Assembly (NCBI RefSeq): GCF_000808575.1
Contig: NZ_JWLW01000065.1
Location: 1-64,000 of the forward strand
DNA length: 64,000 nucleotides
DNA from: Alteromonas marina
GTDB taxonomy: Bacteria; Pseudomonadota; Gammaproteobacteria; Enterobacterales; Alteromonadaceae
Direction: 5' to 3'
The position numbers were made by a program, and so were the translations under genes. Under the pieces are notes generated by a model. The model saw only the letters and a program-made list of their open reading frames with translations. It had not been told where the DNA came from and made no database searches. Shown here one piece after another: positions 18,123-28,549 of the stretch. The first letter of the stretch is position 1, and every line of letters begins with the position of its first letter.

Positions 18123-18164
18123 AAAAAAAACGGCTGTCGTTACGTTAACCAAGTAACGACAGCC
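18123..18164 (-). terminator. Intrinsic terminator of the S10 peptidase gene
   Basis: GGCTGTCGTTAC (18132-18143) pairs perfectly with GTAACGACAGCC (18153-18164). On the minus strand the stem is followed by eight Ts (plus-strand A-run 18123-18130), so it ends leftward transcription. The hairpin may also slow the convergent LysR transcript. Confidence 0.88.
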
Positions 18165-18210
18165 CAATAATGTGTAAACACCTATTATCAAATAAGCGAT
18201 TTGCCTTTCA

Positions 18211-19830
18211 CTATCGCTTGTATTCAGCAGGTATGCCTCTGCCCGGTGTGCTCATTTTAATAAACTCGCGTAAGTCTTGGTTGGACTGTTTTAAGTCGTC
18301 GCGACGCAGATACATCATGTGCCCGCTGCGATATCCCTTAAAGCTCAAACGGTCTTTTAAATTGCCACTTTGATCGAGCTGCCACATGGTGTATTTGGCA
18401 TCAAAGTAGTTCGTTGCTCCATCGTAATAGCCAGCTTGAATCATCACATTCAGATAGGGGTTTTGCGCCATGGCCAATCGCAAGTTCTCACCCGTTTGAT
18501 TATTGCTTCTATCCCACGGGTGCACGTTTCCAAACATGTTGTACTTAATATCCGTTTTGTAGTTTAACTCTTCACGCAAGTAGTAATTAATGGCGGGCGT
18601 GAACGAATGAAGCCATGAAGTAAGCTCCGCCCAATAGTCAGGGCGGTCGCCACTTTGCTTAGCGTCTATACCCAAATAGCGACTGTCTAAGCGGCCTAGC
18701 GTTTTCCCCTCGTCGCGCAATAAGTCTTTCCAGAAAAATGCAGTGCTCACGTCTAAGTTGTTTTGCGCAATAGACGCTTCACTTAACCCAGAATATCGCG
18801 CCATTTGCTTTAACACATCGCGCTTTTCCGTTTCACCAATGAAGCCACCTTTGGCCAGAGCAGGAATAAGCGTATTGATGGTGAAGTCTTCAACTTCAGG
18901 CAATAGCTCAGTAAGATCTTTGTTTTGCAACGCGGGTTCAAGCTTATTGTGATACCACGCCGCGGCAGCAAAATAAGGCAGTCGATTAGCGGCTTTTACC
19001 GGCCCGTTGCGCTCTATACCAATATCGGTTGGCGATACAAGTACAACGCCGTTTAAGTACATCCATTGGCGGTTCTGCAGTTCTAGAGCAAGCCCAGAAA
19101 CACGCGTCGTACCGTAACTTTCACCAATAAGGTATTTAGGCGAGCGCCAACGGTTATTGCGCGTTACGAAAGTGTTCACCCAGTCTGCCAAATAGCTAAT
19201 ATCAGCGTTTACGCCGAAAAACATTTTCTGCTGCTCGTCTTGCGACGGCATGCTGCCGTCAGCTTTAGGCAGTACTCGGCTATACCCTGTGTTTACTGGG
19301 TTAACAAACACTATGTCAGCCACATCTAAAATAGAGTAAGGATTAGTTTGAACACCATAGGGCTGAACCGGATAGCCTTCATCGTCAATATTAAGAATAC
19401 GAGGGCCTGTATAGGCTACGTGCATCCACACTGACGCAGAGCCTGGACCGCCGTTAAAAGAAATAATAAGCGGGCGCTCAGTATTCTCTTTTACGTCAGT
19501 GCGCTGATAGTAAGTGTAAAACAAAGTGGCAACCGCTTCGTCTTTACTGTTCCAAACCGGTTGAGTACCCGTGGTGGCACTGTACTTTATGCGCTTGCCT
19601 AGGATTTTAGTTTCGTGCTCTGTCACTACACTGCTATCAATTTTTATTGAACGAGCATGTGCAGATGCGCTTTCTTCTGCCGCTGAAGCACTGGTAGTTA
19701 AGCTTACAAAGGCAATTAAGGCTGCCGTTAACCATGCTAGGGTCGCGTGCGATTGCGCTTTGTGTTTATTTTTACCCAGACTTAATAATACGGGCGATGT
19801 ATTTCTAACTAAGGATTGAATATTCATCAT
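18211..19830 (-). CDS. Exported S10-family serine carboxypeptidase-like protein
   Basis: Secreted or periplasmic peptidase of 539 residues. The basic N-terminus and hydrophobic run (LTAALIAFVSLTTSASAAE) form a signal peptide ending near residue 50. S10 motifs are visible: ISFNGGPGSASVWMH, the nucleophile serine in IGESYGTTR, the aspartate in MIQAGYYDGATNYFD and the histidine in GYRSGHMMYLR. The fold is an alpha/beta hydrolase that releases C-terminal residues in known family members; the bacterial substrate is unknown. It stands alone, with its own terminator downstream and AcpH oriented the same way upstream. Confidence 0.9.
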   Translation of the reverse strand: MMNIQSLVRNTSPVLLSLGKNKHKAQSHATLAWLTAALIAFVSLTTSASAAEESASAHARSIKIDSSVVTEHETKILGKRIKYSATTGTQPVWNSKDEAVATLFYTYYQRTDVKENTERPLIISFNGGPGSASVWMHVAYTGPRILNIDDEGYPVQPYGVQTNPYSILDVADIVFVNPVNTGYSRVLPKADGSMPSQDEQQKMFFGVNADISYLADWVNTFVTRNNRWRSPKYLIGESYGTTRVSGLALELQNRQWMYLNGVVLVSPTDIGIERNGPVKAANRLPYFAAAAWYHNKLEPALQNKDLTELLPEVEDFTINTLIPALAKGGFIGETEKRDVLKQMARYSGLSEASIAQNNLDVSTAFFWKDLLRDEGKTLGRLDSRYLGIDAKQSGDRPDYWAELTSWLHSFTPAINYYLREELNYKTDIKYNMFGNVHPWDRSNNQTGENLRLAMAQNPYLNVMIQAGYYDGATNYFDAKYTMWQLDQSGNLKDRLSFKGYRSGHMMYLRRDDLKQSNQDLREFIKMSTPGRGIPAEYKR

Positions 19831-19977
19831 TATTATCTTTGAGTGTCGTTAATTTTATCGTTTTTGTGTTGTCTTTGTATTGCACGCTTTACTATATCGC
19901 TGTTCACACGACAGCTTAGCAATGAACGACAAAACGACCAATTTCTTCGATACATTTCTGTAACACGGTTAAGCCTT

Positions 19978-20565
19978 TCAAATATTCTCAGGGCCATTAA
20001 TTTTGATATGTGTAATGAGTTCAGGGAAAAACGTTAAGAATCTCGCTTCAATCTCGTCTCTGTTCGCATTAATATCATCCACAGCAAGATGAAACGTGTT
20101 GGGGAAACGAATACGTTTAGCAACCACAGCAATCGCCTTAGCAATGCCCTCTTCCTTAGCATAATCTTCAAACCAGTCATGGGTTATCATATGCCCGACA
20201 CTGTGCTGCATCGTTCTTGGCATAGTGGGCAATCGCTGTTCTAACAATGCGAAACTCTGTTCCCTGAAGTCGTCAAAACCCTGTGCTGTAAACGACGCCC
20301 AATGTTTAATTAGCAAGTGATCGAAGTAGATATCCAGCGCCACAGGTGCAAAGCGCCGACGACTTTTATGAAATAACGCCTTTGCTGCTAAGACGCTGGT
20401 ATGACTGTCGGTGAACCTATCCACTTCATAGTGATTTTTAAGACCTAGCTGTACCGCTTGTCCAAGCTCTTTAATATCAACACCTCGCCTGAAGTCTCCG
20501 AGTAAGTTACCGAATTGAGAATCGGCAGTTGGTCGGGCTAAGAAAAGATGGGCAAGATAATTCAT
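19978..20565 (-). CDS. acpH: Acyl carrier protein phosphodiesterase
   Basis: Removes the 4'-phosphopantetheine group from holo-ACP, giving apo-ACP. The product is 195 residues (E. coli AcpH 193) starting MNYLAHLFLARP, with GNLLGDFRRG, NHYEVDRFTDSH, SRRRFAPVALDIYFDHLL and the HD-type metal-binding residues spread through these motifs. It is separated from the S10 gene by about 150 bases with no evident terminator. It is divergent from miaE. Confidence 0.93.
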   Translation of the reverse strand: MNYLAHLFLARPTADSQFGNLLGDFRRGVDIKELGQAVQLGLKNHYEVDRFTDSHTSVLAAKALFHKSRRRFAPVALDIYFDHLLIKHWASFTAQGFDDFREQSFALLEQRLPTMPRTMQHSVGHMITHDWFEDYAKEEGIAKAIAVVAKRIRFPNTFHLAVDDINANRDEIEARFLTFFPELITHIKINGPENI

Positions 20566-20747
20566 TTTGTAATTTATTGGTCTCTATTTTAAGTTGTAAG
20601 GGCTTGTAGGTATCAAGTAAAATTGCGGTCCAATTCAGATACGCTGAATTTTGTGCTTTTATAAACCGAAACTGCCGAAACTAGCGTTAGCAGCAGCCAA
20701 ATTCAAATGTAACTGAAAAACCGTAGCACTTAAAATTGAGTTTCAAC

Positions 20748-21530
20748 ATGTCTGTAATATCCACTTCTGAAGTCACGTCTCTACTTTCACCAATCAATGC
20801 CTTTTTACATTGCGAGACGCCACAGTCGTGGATAGACGAAGCGCAGAAAGAGGAAAACCTTCGCGTTATCCTTACTGACCACCTAATTTGCGAGCTTAAA
20901 GCAGCTCAGTCTGCTATGTACCTACTTCGCCGCTATGTGGCCGATGAAGAAACCAGTAAGGTGTTGCTGGGCTGGTTGAAACCTTACGAAGACTTCACTT
21001 ACCGCCACGAAGGCGATTGGCAATCGCTTAATACTAAGCACCTTTCCAAAAATGTATTTAACACAGAAGGGCTAGACTCGTTTAAAAAAGACATGCTTGA
21101 TAAAATGGTCATGCTAATTAAAGAAGAGCTTCATCATTTTTACCAAGTGCTAGAAATTATGCACGAGTTGGGGTTTGAATATAAGTCGGTAACATCCAGT
21201 CGTTACGCAAATGGCCTATTGCGTCACGTACGCACGTACGAACCCGAAAAGCTTGTCGACAAGCTCATTTGTGGTGCCTACATTGAAGCGCGCTCCTGTG
21301 AACGCTTTGCCAAACTTGCGCCGTATGTTTCTGAAGATTTAGGTAAGTTCTATGTGTCATTGCTGCGTTCAGAAGCCAGACATTTTGAAGACTACCTCAC
21401 CCTTGCTGGGCAAATCGCTAAAACTGATATTTCAGAGCGCGTTGCCCACTTCGGAAGCGTTGAAAAATCGCTGATTGAAAGCGACGACAACGAATTGCGT
21501 TTCCACTCAGGTGCACCGCGGTTAAGTTAA
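20748..21530 (+). CDS. miaE: tRNA 2-(methylthio-N6-isopentenyl)adenosine-37 hydroxylase
   Basis: Non-haem di-iron oxygenase that hydroxylates the isopentenyl side chain of ms2i6A37 in tRNA. It has 260 residues from ATG 20748; a TTG at 20736 would add four. Di-iron ligand motifs are seen in LICELKAAQSAMY, KEELHHFYQVLEIM, EARSCERF and SEARHFEDYL. A ferritin-like four-helix bundle is expected. It is a single gene, divergent from acpH. The presence of MiaE implies that MiaA and MiaB function elsewhere on the chromosome. Confidence 0.93.
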   Translation: MSVISTSEVTSLLSPINAFLHCETPQSWIDEAQKEENLRVILTDHLICELKAAQSAMYLLRRYVADEETSKVLLGWLKPYEDFTYRHEGDWQSLNTKHLSKNVFNTEGLDSFKKDMLDKMVMLIKEELHHFYQVLEIMHELGFEYKSVTSSRYANGLLRHVRTYEPEKLVDKLICGAYIEARSCERFAKLAPYVSEDLGKFYVSLLRSEARHFEDYLTLAGQIAKTDISERVAHFGSVEKSLIESDDNELRFHSGAPRLS

Positions 21531-21680
21531 CGCTTTGCATCCGTTTATAAATTAATCAATTTATATTGACGGCTTAGTAATTCTGCTGCACACTCAATTT
21601 GTAAACATATTGTTAACGGCAGTGTTTAGCGCTTTGCGCTGTGTGTGTTTCCTTGGTTTTACGGTTAGTCCGTGTGTTCT

Positions 21681-21734
21681 CCCTGCCTCACAACAATATT
21701 TTCTAAAATAATAACGTTGTTTAACAAGGCAGGG
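21681..21734 (+). promoter_or_regulatory. Leader hairpin overlapping the Yip1 ribosome-binding site
   Basis: CCCTGCCT (21681-21688) is a perfect 8-bp complement of AGGCAGGG (21727-21734), which contains the only purine-rich ribosome-binding sequence, four bases before ATG 21739. Inner pairs CAAC/GTTG (21691-21694 with 21716-21719) and ATTT/AAAT extend the structure. The fold would hide the translation start until opened. Whether it responds to temperature, a protein or a small RNA is unknown. Confidence 0.5.
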
Positions 21735-21738
21735 CTCT

Positions 21739-22338
21739 ATGATTTTGAATCATTTAATTGGTATTTACACTCATCCAAAAGAAGAGTGGCAAACCATTGA
21801 TACCAAACACGAAACCTATTTTTACGCGCTTACCCATATCGCTTTTATATCTCTCATTCCTTCACTCGTGGCCTATTATTCCAGTGCCCATACTGGCTGG
21901 AGTATCGGCGCAGGTGACATAATTCGCCTTAGCGAAAATACCGCCATAATGATGGGTATAGGCATGTATTTTGGCTTAATTGCAGGCGTGGTCGCATTGG
22001 CGGTACTTATTCATGAGTTGGCTAAAGCGTTTGATGCGACGCCAACTTATACGCAGTCGCTGGAACTTGCGGCCTACACGGCTACACCGTTGTTTATGGT
22101 GGGCTTCGCAGGTCTTTACCCAGAACTCTGGGTGGTGATGACGGCGCTGTTAGTCGGTATTAGCTATTCGGTATACCTGCTCTACTCTGGCGTGCCAATT
22201 TTGATGCATATGCCAGAAGATAAAGGGTTCATTTACTCAAGCTCGGTAGTGACATGTGGGCTAGTATTGCTCGTTATTCTAATGACAGGTTCAGTTTTGG
22301 TATGGGGACTGTCCGGCGGACCAGTATTTGTTCACTAG
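21739..22338 (+). CDS. Yip1-family membrane protein
   Basis: Inner-membrane protein of 199 residues. The soluble N-terminus LIGIYTHPKEEWQTID is the typical opening of bacterial Yip1 (YIP1/YckC-like) proteins. About five hydrophobic segments follow: near 30-48, 72-98, 115-135, 137-160 and 170-195. Function in bacteria is not established. A leader inverted repeat covers its ribosome-binding site. It converges on purF across a bidirectional terminator. Confidence 0.83.
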   Translation: MILNHLIGIYTHPKEEWQTIDTKHETYFYALTHIAFISLIPSLVAYYSSAHTGWSIGAGDIIRLSENTAIMMGIGMYFGLIAGVVALAVLIHELAKAFDATPTYTQSLELAAYTATPLFMVGFAGLYPELWVVMTALLVGISYSVYLLYSGVPILMHMPEDKGFIYSSSVVTCGLVLLVILMTGSVLVWGLSGGPVFVH

Positions 22339-22363
22339 CCTCTTTCATTGAAATAAAGCATTA

Positions 22364-22391
22364 AAAAAGCCGCTTTAAAAAGCGGCTTTTT
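22364..22391. terminator. Bidirectional terminator between Yip1 gene and purF
   Basis: AAAAAGCCGCTT pairs with AAGCGGCTTTTT around a TAAA loop. The A/T outer arms suit termination from both convergent sides. Confidence 0.88.
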
Positions 22392-22414
22392 GTTATATCA
22401 AAGAGCGTCTTAAA

Positions 22415-23938
22415 TTAATCAGCGGCATCAATATTATGCACATCAAGATTGCTAAGCTCTGCTTGTACCACTGGCGCTTTTCTTGACGCTTCACCGCGCG
22501 ACATATCAATTCGCTCAAGGTACTCTTGGTCGATATCCGCAGTAATATAGTTCCCATCAAACACTGACGTTTCAAAACGCTGAATGGTTTCGTTCTCTTC
22601 GCGAACGGCATCCACCAAGTCAGAAATGTCTTGGAAGATAAGGCCATCTGCTTGGATAAGCTCTGCAATTTGATCGATTTCACGACCATAAGCAATCAGT
22701 TCGTTTGCCGATGGCATATCAATACCATACACATTTGGGAAACGAATTTCTGGCGCAGCTGACGCAAAGTATACTTTCTTCGCACCTGACTCACGCGCCA
22801 TCTCAATGATTTGACCCGATGTAGTGCCGCGCACGATAGAGTCATCGACAAGTAGTACACTCTTACCTTTGAACTCAGATGAGATTGCATTTAGCTTACG
22901 GCGTACTGATTTTTTACGCATGGTTTGGCCAGGCATAATGAAAGTACGACCAATATAGCGGTTTTTAACGAAGCCTTGGCGATATGGCAAATCCAGTGTG
23001 TTCGCGATTTGAAGCGCCACATCCATCGACGTTTCAGGAATAGGAATAACCACGTCGATATCCAGATCTGCCCATTCGCGCTTAATTTTTTCACCTAGCT
23101 TACGGCCCATGTTTACACGCGATGCATAAACTGAAATGCCATCTATGAAGCTATCTGGGCGAGCAAAATAAACAAACTCAAAGATACACGGAGAGGTTAC
23201 TGGATTCTCGGCGCACTGTCTGGTGTGCAGTTGACCCTCTTCGGTAATAAATACCGCTTCACCTGGCATTACATCGCGCACAAACTGGAAGCCAACAGCA
23301 TCAAGCGCCACGCTTTCAGATGCCACCATCCATTCCTCACCCAGCTCGCTTATACGCTTACCGAGTGCTAGAGGACGAATACCGTGCGGGTCGCGAAACG
23401 CTACAATACCTTGGCCGATGATCGCCGCAACGACTGCGTAGGCACCTCTGATCTTTTTGTGAACTTTCGTTACCACTTCAAAAATGTGTTCGGCACTTAC
23501 GCTTAAACCTGCTACCTGCTGCAGTTCATGCGCAAGAATGTTAAGCAATAATTCTGAATCTGAGGTGGTGTTGATGTGGCGGCGTGCAATGCGGAACACT
23601 TCTTCCTGTAGCTCATGGGCGTTGGTAAGGTTGCCGTTATGTGCAAAGGCAATACCAAACGGCGAGTTCACATAAAACGGTTGTGCTTCTGCAGAGCTTG
23701 ATGTACCCGCAGTTGGGTAGCGAACGTGACCAATCCCCATGTTGCCAGACAATCTTTTCATATGGCGGGTATGAAACACGTCTCGAACCAAACCATTTGC
23801 CTTGCGCAAATTAAACATATTTTGGTCGATAGTCATAATGCCTGCGGCATCCTGTCCTCGGTGTTGAATAACCGTTAGACCGTCGTACAGTGACTGAGCT
23901 ACGGGCGTTTTACCAACTATTCCGACTATACCACACAT
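22415..23938 (-). CDS. purF: Amidophosphoribosyltransferase
   Basis: Transfers glutamine ammonia to PRPP, giving 5-phosphoribosylamine, the first committed step of purine synthesis. It begins MCGIVGIVG, so Cys2 becomes the N-terminal nucleophile with no propeptide. The glutaminase domain ([30 protein letters not shown]) is followed by a phosphoribosyltransferase domain with [14 protein letters not shown]. The 507 residues compare with 505 in E. coli. It is the last gene of the leftward accD-folC-dedD-cvpA-purF run, 14 bases after cvpA. Confidence 0.97.
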   Translation of the reverse strand: MCGIVGIVGKTPVAQSLYDGLTVIQHRGQDAAGIMTIDQNMFNLRKANGLVRDVFHTRHMKRLSGNMGIGHVRYPTAGTSSSAEAQPFYVNSPFGIAFAHNGNLTNAHELQEEVFRIARRHINTTSDSELLLNILAHELQQVAGLSVSAEHIFEVVTKVHKKIRGAYAVVAAIIGQGIVAFRDPHGIRPLALGKRISELGEEWMVASESVALDAVGFQFVRDVMPGEAVFITEEGQLHTRQCAENPVTSPCIFEFVYFARPDSFIDGISVYASRVNMGRKLGEKIKREWADLDIDVVIPIPETSMDVALQIANTLDLPYRQGFVKNRYIGRTFIMPGQTMRKKSVRRKLNAISSEFKGKSVLLVDDSIVRGTTSGQIIEMARESGAKKVYFASAAPEIRFPNVYGIDMPSANELIAYGREIDQIAELIQADGLIFQDISDLVDAVREENETIQRFETSVFDGNYITADIDQEYLERIDMSRGEASRKAPVVQAELSNLDVHNIDAAD

Positions 23939-23952
23939 GTGCGTTACCTATT

Positions 23953-24441
23953 TCAAGCGGGATTTAAGAAACTGGAGGAGTCTTTCACATAGCTGAAAAA
24001 CCACTCTATGATGACACCAAACTCGGGAATGAGCACCGATGATTGCCACCAATCTGAGGAGGCTGCGCCAGTGAAGGTGTCCATAAAAAAGAGCAATGCG
24101 CTAACTATAAGCACGCCACGCAGTGCACCAAAAACTATACCTAGGGCCCTATCTGTGCCAGACAACCCTGTTGCCTGAACCAGCTGGCTAATAACGTAAT
24201 TAATCATGCCGCCCAGAATGAGCGTGGTGACAAACAATGCCGCAATTGCAGCACCATTTTTTAAATAAGGGTCGTCAATGGCTGTAAAATAAACGGCAAG
24301 GTCAGCGTAGAAATTGCTTGAAATAAAGAGTGCAGCAAACCACACCACTAGCGAGATGGCTTCTTTAACAAACCCTCTGATCAGGCTTATTAAGGTAGAT
24401 ACCGCAATGATACCCAGTATGGAAAAGTCTACCCAGTTCAT
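23953..24441 (-). CDS. cvpA: CvpA inner-membrane protein
   Basis: Membrane protein of 162 residues, the same length as E. coli CvpA, which is required for colicin V production and linked to envelope homeostasis. It opens [20 protein letters not shown] and contains [14 protein letters not shown], the family hallmark. There are four hydrophobic segments. A longer frame from 24483 exists, but AAAGAG lies before ATG 24441 and the E. coli alignment supports this start. Position directly before purF is conserved. Confidence 0.93.
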   Translation of the reverse strand: MNWVDFSILGIIAVSTLISLIRGFVKEAISLVVWFAALFISSNFYADLAVYFTAIDDPYLKNGAAIAALFVTTLILGGMINYVISQLVQATGLSGTDRALGIVFGALRGVLIVSALLFFMDTFTGAASSDWWQSSVLIPEFGVIIEWFFSYVKDSSSFLNPA

Positions 24442-24601
24442 CGTCTCTTTATTGCGTTGATGTTGCTTTTTATTGTGAAGCAACGAGCCTTTGGCGAGAT
24501 GGCGCGCATTCTAACAGAAGATAGAAATATTACTAGTCTGTAATACCAATCACTGCCTCTTCATTCATGGTAAATTCCGCAAGCATGATGAACACCACGC
24601 G

Positions 24602-25225
24602 TTACTCAACTTTGAACGTGGTCACTTTACCTTTAAGTTTCGTGAGCTCTTTTAAATGAGGTAGTGCCGATTCCAGTTTTTTCTTGTCTAAATCTGGGCC
24701 AACAAAGACTTTATTGAGCGGGCCAGAGCTGGTTTGAATTTTGCGACTAAATGCGCGATATCCAGCCTTTTCTAGCTTAGCTAGCAGTGCCTTCACGTTT
24801 TTCTCGTGACGGAAACTACCAAGTTGAATAACCCAACCTGCATCATCGTCGGCAGCATCACTTTTTGTGTCTACAACCGTTTGACTCGCTAACTTGTCCT
24901 CTTCTTCAAAGGCCTTAACCGCAGGCGCTTTTGCAACAGTGGCTTCGTCCGAAGTGCCATTGTCGACGGCGCCTGAAGAAACCGGCTCGTCATCTAATGC
25001 CGTTTCTTCTTCAATTTCAACCGCTGGCACCGCAGCTTTCGCCACGCGCTCTGATGGAAACGATTCTGGCTCTACGATGGGCTTTTTAGGCGGATTAGCA
25101 GGTACAGAGACAAAAGGTTCTCTGTTTGTTTGCTTTTTGCCATCAAGAAAGTCTGGTAAAAAGATTACCGCTAGGGCGACAACAATAATTGTCCCCACCA
25201 GTCTATTCTTTAATGCCGATGTCAC
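24602..25225 (-). CDS. dedD: DedD-like SPOR-domain cell-division protein
   Basis: A 207-residue inner-membrane protein. It has a short cytoplasmic N-terminus, one membrane helix (about 9-27, VGTIIVVALAVIFLPDFL), a long acidic Pro/Ala/Glu-rich linker, and a C-terminal SPOR domain (about 130-207, WVIQLGSFRHEKNVKALLAK to GKVTTF) that binds denuded septal peptidoglycan. The location between folC and cvpA matches E. coli dedD. Confidence 0.93.
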   Translation of the reverse strand: MTSALKNRLVGTIIVVALAVIFLPDFLDGKKQTNREPFVSVPANPPKKPIVEPESFPSERVAKAAVPAVEIEEETALDDEPVSSGAVDNGTSDEATVAKAPAVKAFEEEDKLASQTVVDTKSDAADDDAGWVIQLGSFRHEKNVKALLAKLEKAGYRAFSRKIQTSSGPLNKVFVGPDLDKKKLESALPHLKELTKLKGKVTTFKVE

Positions 25226-25271
25226 TGTGCTCTCCTGCTTGAATACACGGTTTTACTCTACAATGCGCGTG

Positions 25272-26603
25272 TTAGTTTTGCCCAGCAAGCACGTCTGCTA
25301 CGGTAACAAAAGAACCAAAAACGAGAATAAGTTCACCAGTTTGATAATCTGCAAGCGCGCGCTGATATGCCGAGGTCACGTCCTGAAACGTGTCTATATT
25401 CTCTATGGTTGTGCCGGCATTAACAAGTGCATTTTCAAGTACTTCTGCCTTGCAGCCCCGAGGACCACTCGTTGACGCTACGTACCACTTGGCATTAAGT
25501 GTCGCCAGTGGCGCTAAGGTCTCTGCAATAGACTTATCTTTTAGCATGCCCACCACAACGCGCATTTGGCTTACATCGTAACGGTTTAGCCAATCTTGCA
25601 TAGCTGTCGTCGCTTGTGGATTATGGGCAACGTCTACAACGACTAACGGGGAATCACTGATAGTCTGCTGGCGCCCCGGCATGGTGGTGTTCTCAATAAT
25701 ATCTCTTACCACGCTTTCTTCGGGCAGTAAATCTAGTAGCTCCAGTGCGGCCAACGCAGTACTCGCATTTTGAAGCGGAATTTTAGGGTAAGGTAGCGAC
25801 GTATAACTATTGCTCTTCCCTTTCCAGCTCCACTCACTGTAATCACTTGCTACCACTGTTTCGAAATCTTGTGTAGCCCAACGTACGTTAGCTTGTAGCT
25901 CGTTTGCAACATCGTAAAGCGATGATGGAGGAAACAGCTCACCAACCACAGCATTACCGTTTTTGCGCATGATCCCCGCTTTTTCTCGAGCGATTTTTTC
26001 GCGGGTATTGCCAAGCCAATCTTGATGGTCAAGATCGATAGTTGTAATAACAGCAAGGTCAGGATCAATAATGTTGGTGGCATCCAATCGTCCACCCAGG
26101 CCTACTTCAAGAATGATCACATCAACAGCCCATGACTGCATCATTTTCATTGCAGCCAGCGTACCAAACTCAAAGTAAGTTAAGGTAATAGGTTCGCTAC
26201 CCGTGTCTTTCCGCGCGTTTTCAACAAACTCAAATGCATTTACAAATTCATTCGCAGGCGGTAATTCGCCGTTGTAGCGCACGCGTTCACGATAGTCGGT
26301 TAAATGGGGTGAACTGTATACCGCAACACTTTTTCCTTGCGATAGCATGGCCTGTTCGAGTAAGCGACACGTTGTGCCTTTACCGTTAGTGCCTGCAACA
26401 GTAATAACTAAAGACTGGCGAAGTGAAAGTCCCATGGCATTGGCCACCGCTTTCACTCTGTCTAGCCCCATATCGATGGCGCTAGGATGAATAGATTCTA
26501 GGTAGGATAACCATTGGCTCAGGCTTTTTTGCGAAGGTGAAGACGCTGAGGCGTCTTGTGCGTGTGGCGCTGAGCCAGTATTTAGATTGTTTTCGTTATT
26601 CAC
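25272..26603 (-). CDS. folC: Folylpolyglutamate synthase / dihydrofolate synthase
   Basis: Adds L-glutamate to dihydropteroate and to reduced folates. Mur-ligase fold of 443 residues with P-loop GTNGKGTT, YSSPHLTDYRERVRYNG, EVGLGGRLDATNI and DLDHQDWLGNT. The start is GTG at 26603, whose G is the last base of the accD stop codon, so translation is probably coupled. The first 25 residues are Ser/Ala/Asn-rich and look like a lineage-specific tail, so a downstream start is possible. Confidence 0.95.
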   Translation of the reverse strand: MNNENNLNTGSAPHAQDASASSPSQKSLSQWLSYLESIHPSAIDMGLDRVKAVANAMGLSLRQSLVITVAGTNGKGTTCRLLEQAMLSQGKSVAVYSSPHLTDYRERVRYNGELPPANEFVNAFEFVENARKDTGSEPITLTYFEFGTLAAMKMMQSWAVDVIILEVGLGGRLDATNIIDPDLAVITTIDLDHQDWLGNTREKIAREKAGIMRKNGNAVVGELFPPSSLYDVANELQANVRWATQDFETVVASDYSEWSWKGKSNSYTSLPYPKIPLQNASTALAALELLDLLPEESVVRDIIENTTMPGRQQTISDSPLVVVDVAHNPQATTAMQDWLNRYDVSQMRVVVGMLKDKSIAETLAPLATLNAKWYVASTSGPRGCKAEVLENALVNAGTTIENIDTFQDVTSAYQRALADYQTGELILVFGSFVTVADVLAGQN

Positions 26604-27448
26604 TAATTCTTATAATGCAACTTAACCAACAGGCTGTGTAATCTATCACGCATATCTCTGCGGTCAACAATCATATCAATTGCACCTTTTTCAACAAGGA
26701 ATTCACTGCGTTGGAAACCTTCAGGCAGCTTTTCTCTTACTGTTTGTTCGATTACGCGAGGACCCGCGAAGCCGATTAGTGCTTTTGGCTCGGCTACGTT
26801 TACGTCACCAAGCATTGCCAAGCTTGCAGATACACCACCCATTGTAGGGTCTGTAAGTACACTGATATAAGGCAGGCCTTTCTTACTCATTTTGGCAAGC
26901 GCTGCAGATGTTTTAGCCATTTGCATTAGCGACATTAATGCTTCTTGCATTCGCGCACCACCACTTGCACTAAAGCAAATAAGCGGCATATCGTTTTCTA
27001 AGCATGCATTCACAGCAGCAACGAAGCGAGCACCTACTACCGATGCCATTGAGCCGCCCATAAACGCAAACTCAAAACACGCAACCACTACCGGCATACC
27101 TTTTAGCTTGCCCTGCATTACCACTAGTGCGTCTTTTTCGTTTGTTGCCTTCTGTGCAGCAACAATACGGTCTTTATAACGCTTAGAGTCTTTGAATTTA
27201 AGTACGTCTTGTGGTTCGTGCTCTGCACCTAACTCAACGCGATCGCCATCGTCTAAGAACGCATCGATACGGCGGCGCGCCGTAATACGCATGTGATGGT
27301 CGCATTTAGGGCAAACTTCCTGAAGTTTTTCCAGTTCGCTCTTATACAGCACTGCTTGGCATGAACCACACTTCGTCCAGATACCTTCTGGTACGTTACC
27401 TTTGGTTGATGTTTGCGTGCGAGGAAGAATTTTTTGAATCCAGCTCAT
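26603..27448 (-). CDS. accD: Acetyl-CoA carboxylase carboxyltransferase subunit beta
   Basis: Beta subunit of the carboxyltransferase that forms malonyl-CoA with AccA. From ATG 27448 ([11 protein letters not shown]), with AAGGA upstream, it has 281 residues (E. coli 304). The N-terminal zinc ribbon is C-x2-C ... C-x2-C ([19 protein letters not shown]). The carboxyltransferase core contains [21 protein letters not shown] and [16 protein letters not shown] longer frame from 27484 lacks a good ribosome-binding site. It overlaps folC by one base. Confidence 0.96.
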   Translation of the reverse strand: MSWIQKILPRTQTSTKGNVPEGIWTKCGSCQAVLYKSELEKLQEVCPKCDHHMRITARRRIDAFLDDGDRVELGAEHEPQDVLKFKDSKRYKDRIVAAQKATNEKDALVVMQGKLKGMPVVVACFEFAFMGGSMASVVGARFVAAVNACLENDMPLICFSASGGARMQEALMSLMQMAKTSAALAKMSKKGLPYISVLTDPTMGGVSASLAMLGDVNVAEPKALIGFAGPRVIEQTVREKLPEGFQRSEFLVEKGAIDMIVDRRDMRDRLHSLLVKLHYKN

Positions 27449-27757
27449 GGAAATTGAATCCTTTGTTTTTTGTTTGTCGACCATGACGATTGATGTTTGT
27501 TCATACTTGTGGTCAACAACACATTAATTTTTTAAGTTTCATACTGTATTACAAAGAAAAAATACGTAACACAATAGAACAGCTACCTAATATAGCGCGC
27601 TATTAGACCACAATACAACGAAATGGAAAAAACAAAACTGGTCTTAGAAGTTGGCAAGGGATGATTTGAAGATACACGCTTCAATACAACCTGAATTAAC
27701 TGCTAGCCCATGTGCAGTTAACTCAGATTGAAAAATTTAAAGGCGAAGGTAGATAGA
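27449..27757. other. 309-base region between truA and accD
   Basis: No gene was found. An imperfect hairpin, CTGAATTAACTGC with GCAGTTAACTCAG (27691-27726, one mismatch, 10-base loop), lies 30 bases past the truA stop without a T-run. The rest is AT-rich and probably contains the accD promoter. No specific site was recognised. Confidence 0.45.
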
Positions 27758-28549
27758 TTAGGCTTCTGGAAGGAATAGTGGTCCTAAAGGCGGCTTAGGT
27801 AAACCATACTCGTCAGGGTAAGTGACGTCGACCAAGTACAACCCATTTGGCTTCGCCGTGGCTGCAGATTTACTTCTGTCTTTCAGACTTAACAAGTGAG
27901 CTATCCAATTTACGTCTTGCTCCCCTGCCCCAATCTCAACAAGCGCGCCCGTGATATTGCGAACCATATGATGCAAGAAAGCATTAGCGCGAATATCGAT
28001 AATAACGTATCGCCCTTGGCGATATACGCTTACATCAGTAACGTTGCGAAATGGTGTTTTACTTTGGCAAAGCGCTGCGCGAAACGAGGTAAAATCTTGT
28101 TCGCCTAGCAACGCTTGTGCGGCAACATGCATTTTTTTCTCATCTAGTTCGCGGTGAATATGGGTAACACCGGAATGGAGAATAGCTGGGCGCATTTTCG
28201 CATTATGAATAACGTAACGATAGCGGCGATGGGTAGCAGAAAAACGCGCATGGAAGTCATCACTGACGTTCTTTGCCCAAGTAACCGCAACAGAATTTGG
28301 TAGGTTCGCATTAACACCGAGTGTCCAAGCGCGCTCTGAGCGTGGTGCATCGCAGTTAAAGTGAACTACTTGCCCAGTAGCGTGTACACCAGCATCGGTA
28401 CGTCCAGCGCATTGCACTTCAATGGGTTGGTTGGCTACTGTCGATAGTGCCTTTTCAAGATGTTCTTGAACACTTGGTACTTCACGCTGGCGTTGCCATC
28501 CGTATACAGCAGCACCGTCGTATTCAATCCCTAAGGCAATTCGCCCCAT
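27758..28549 (-). CDS. truA: tRNA pseudouridine(38-40) synthase TruA
   Basis: Isomerises uridines 38-40 in the tRNA anticodon arm. The 263 residues contain the catalytic aspartate motif [15 protein letters not shown], preceded by [12 protein letters not shown]. Downstream are [29 protein letters not shown] and [17 protein letters not shown], all standard TruA segments. The fimV-truA-accD order is conserved among gammaproteobacteria. A terminator lies between fimV and truA. Confidence 0.96.
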   Translation of the reverse strand: MGRIALGIEYDGAAVYGWQRQREVPSVQEHLEKALSTVANQPIEVQCAGRTDAGVHATGQVVHFNCDAPRSERAWTLGVNANLPNSVAVTWAKNVSDDFHARFSATHRRYRYVIHNAKMRPAILHSGVTHIHRELDEKKMHVAAQALLGEQDFTSFRAALCQSKTPFRNVTDVSVYRQGRYVIIDIRANAFLHHMVRNITGALVEIGAGEQDVNWIAHLLSLKDRSKSAATAKPNGLYLVDVTYPDEYGLPKPPLGPLFLPEA

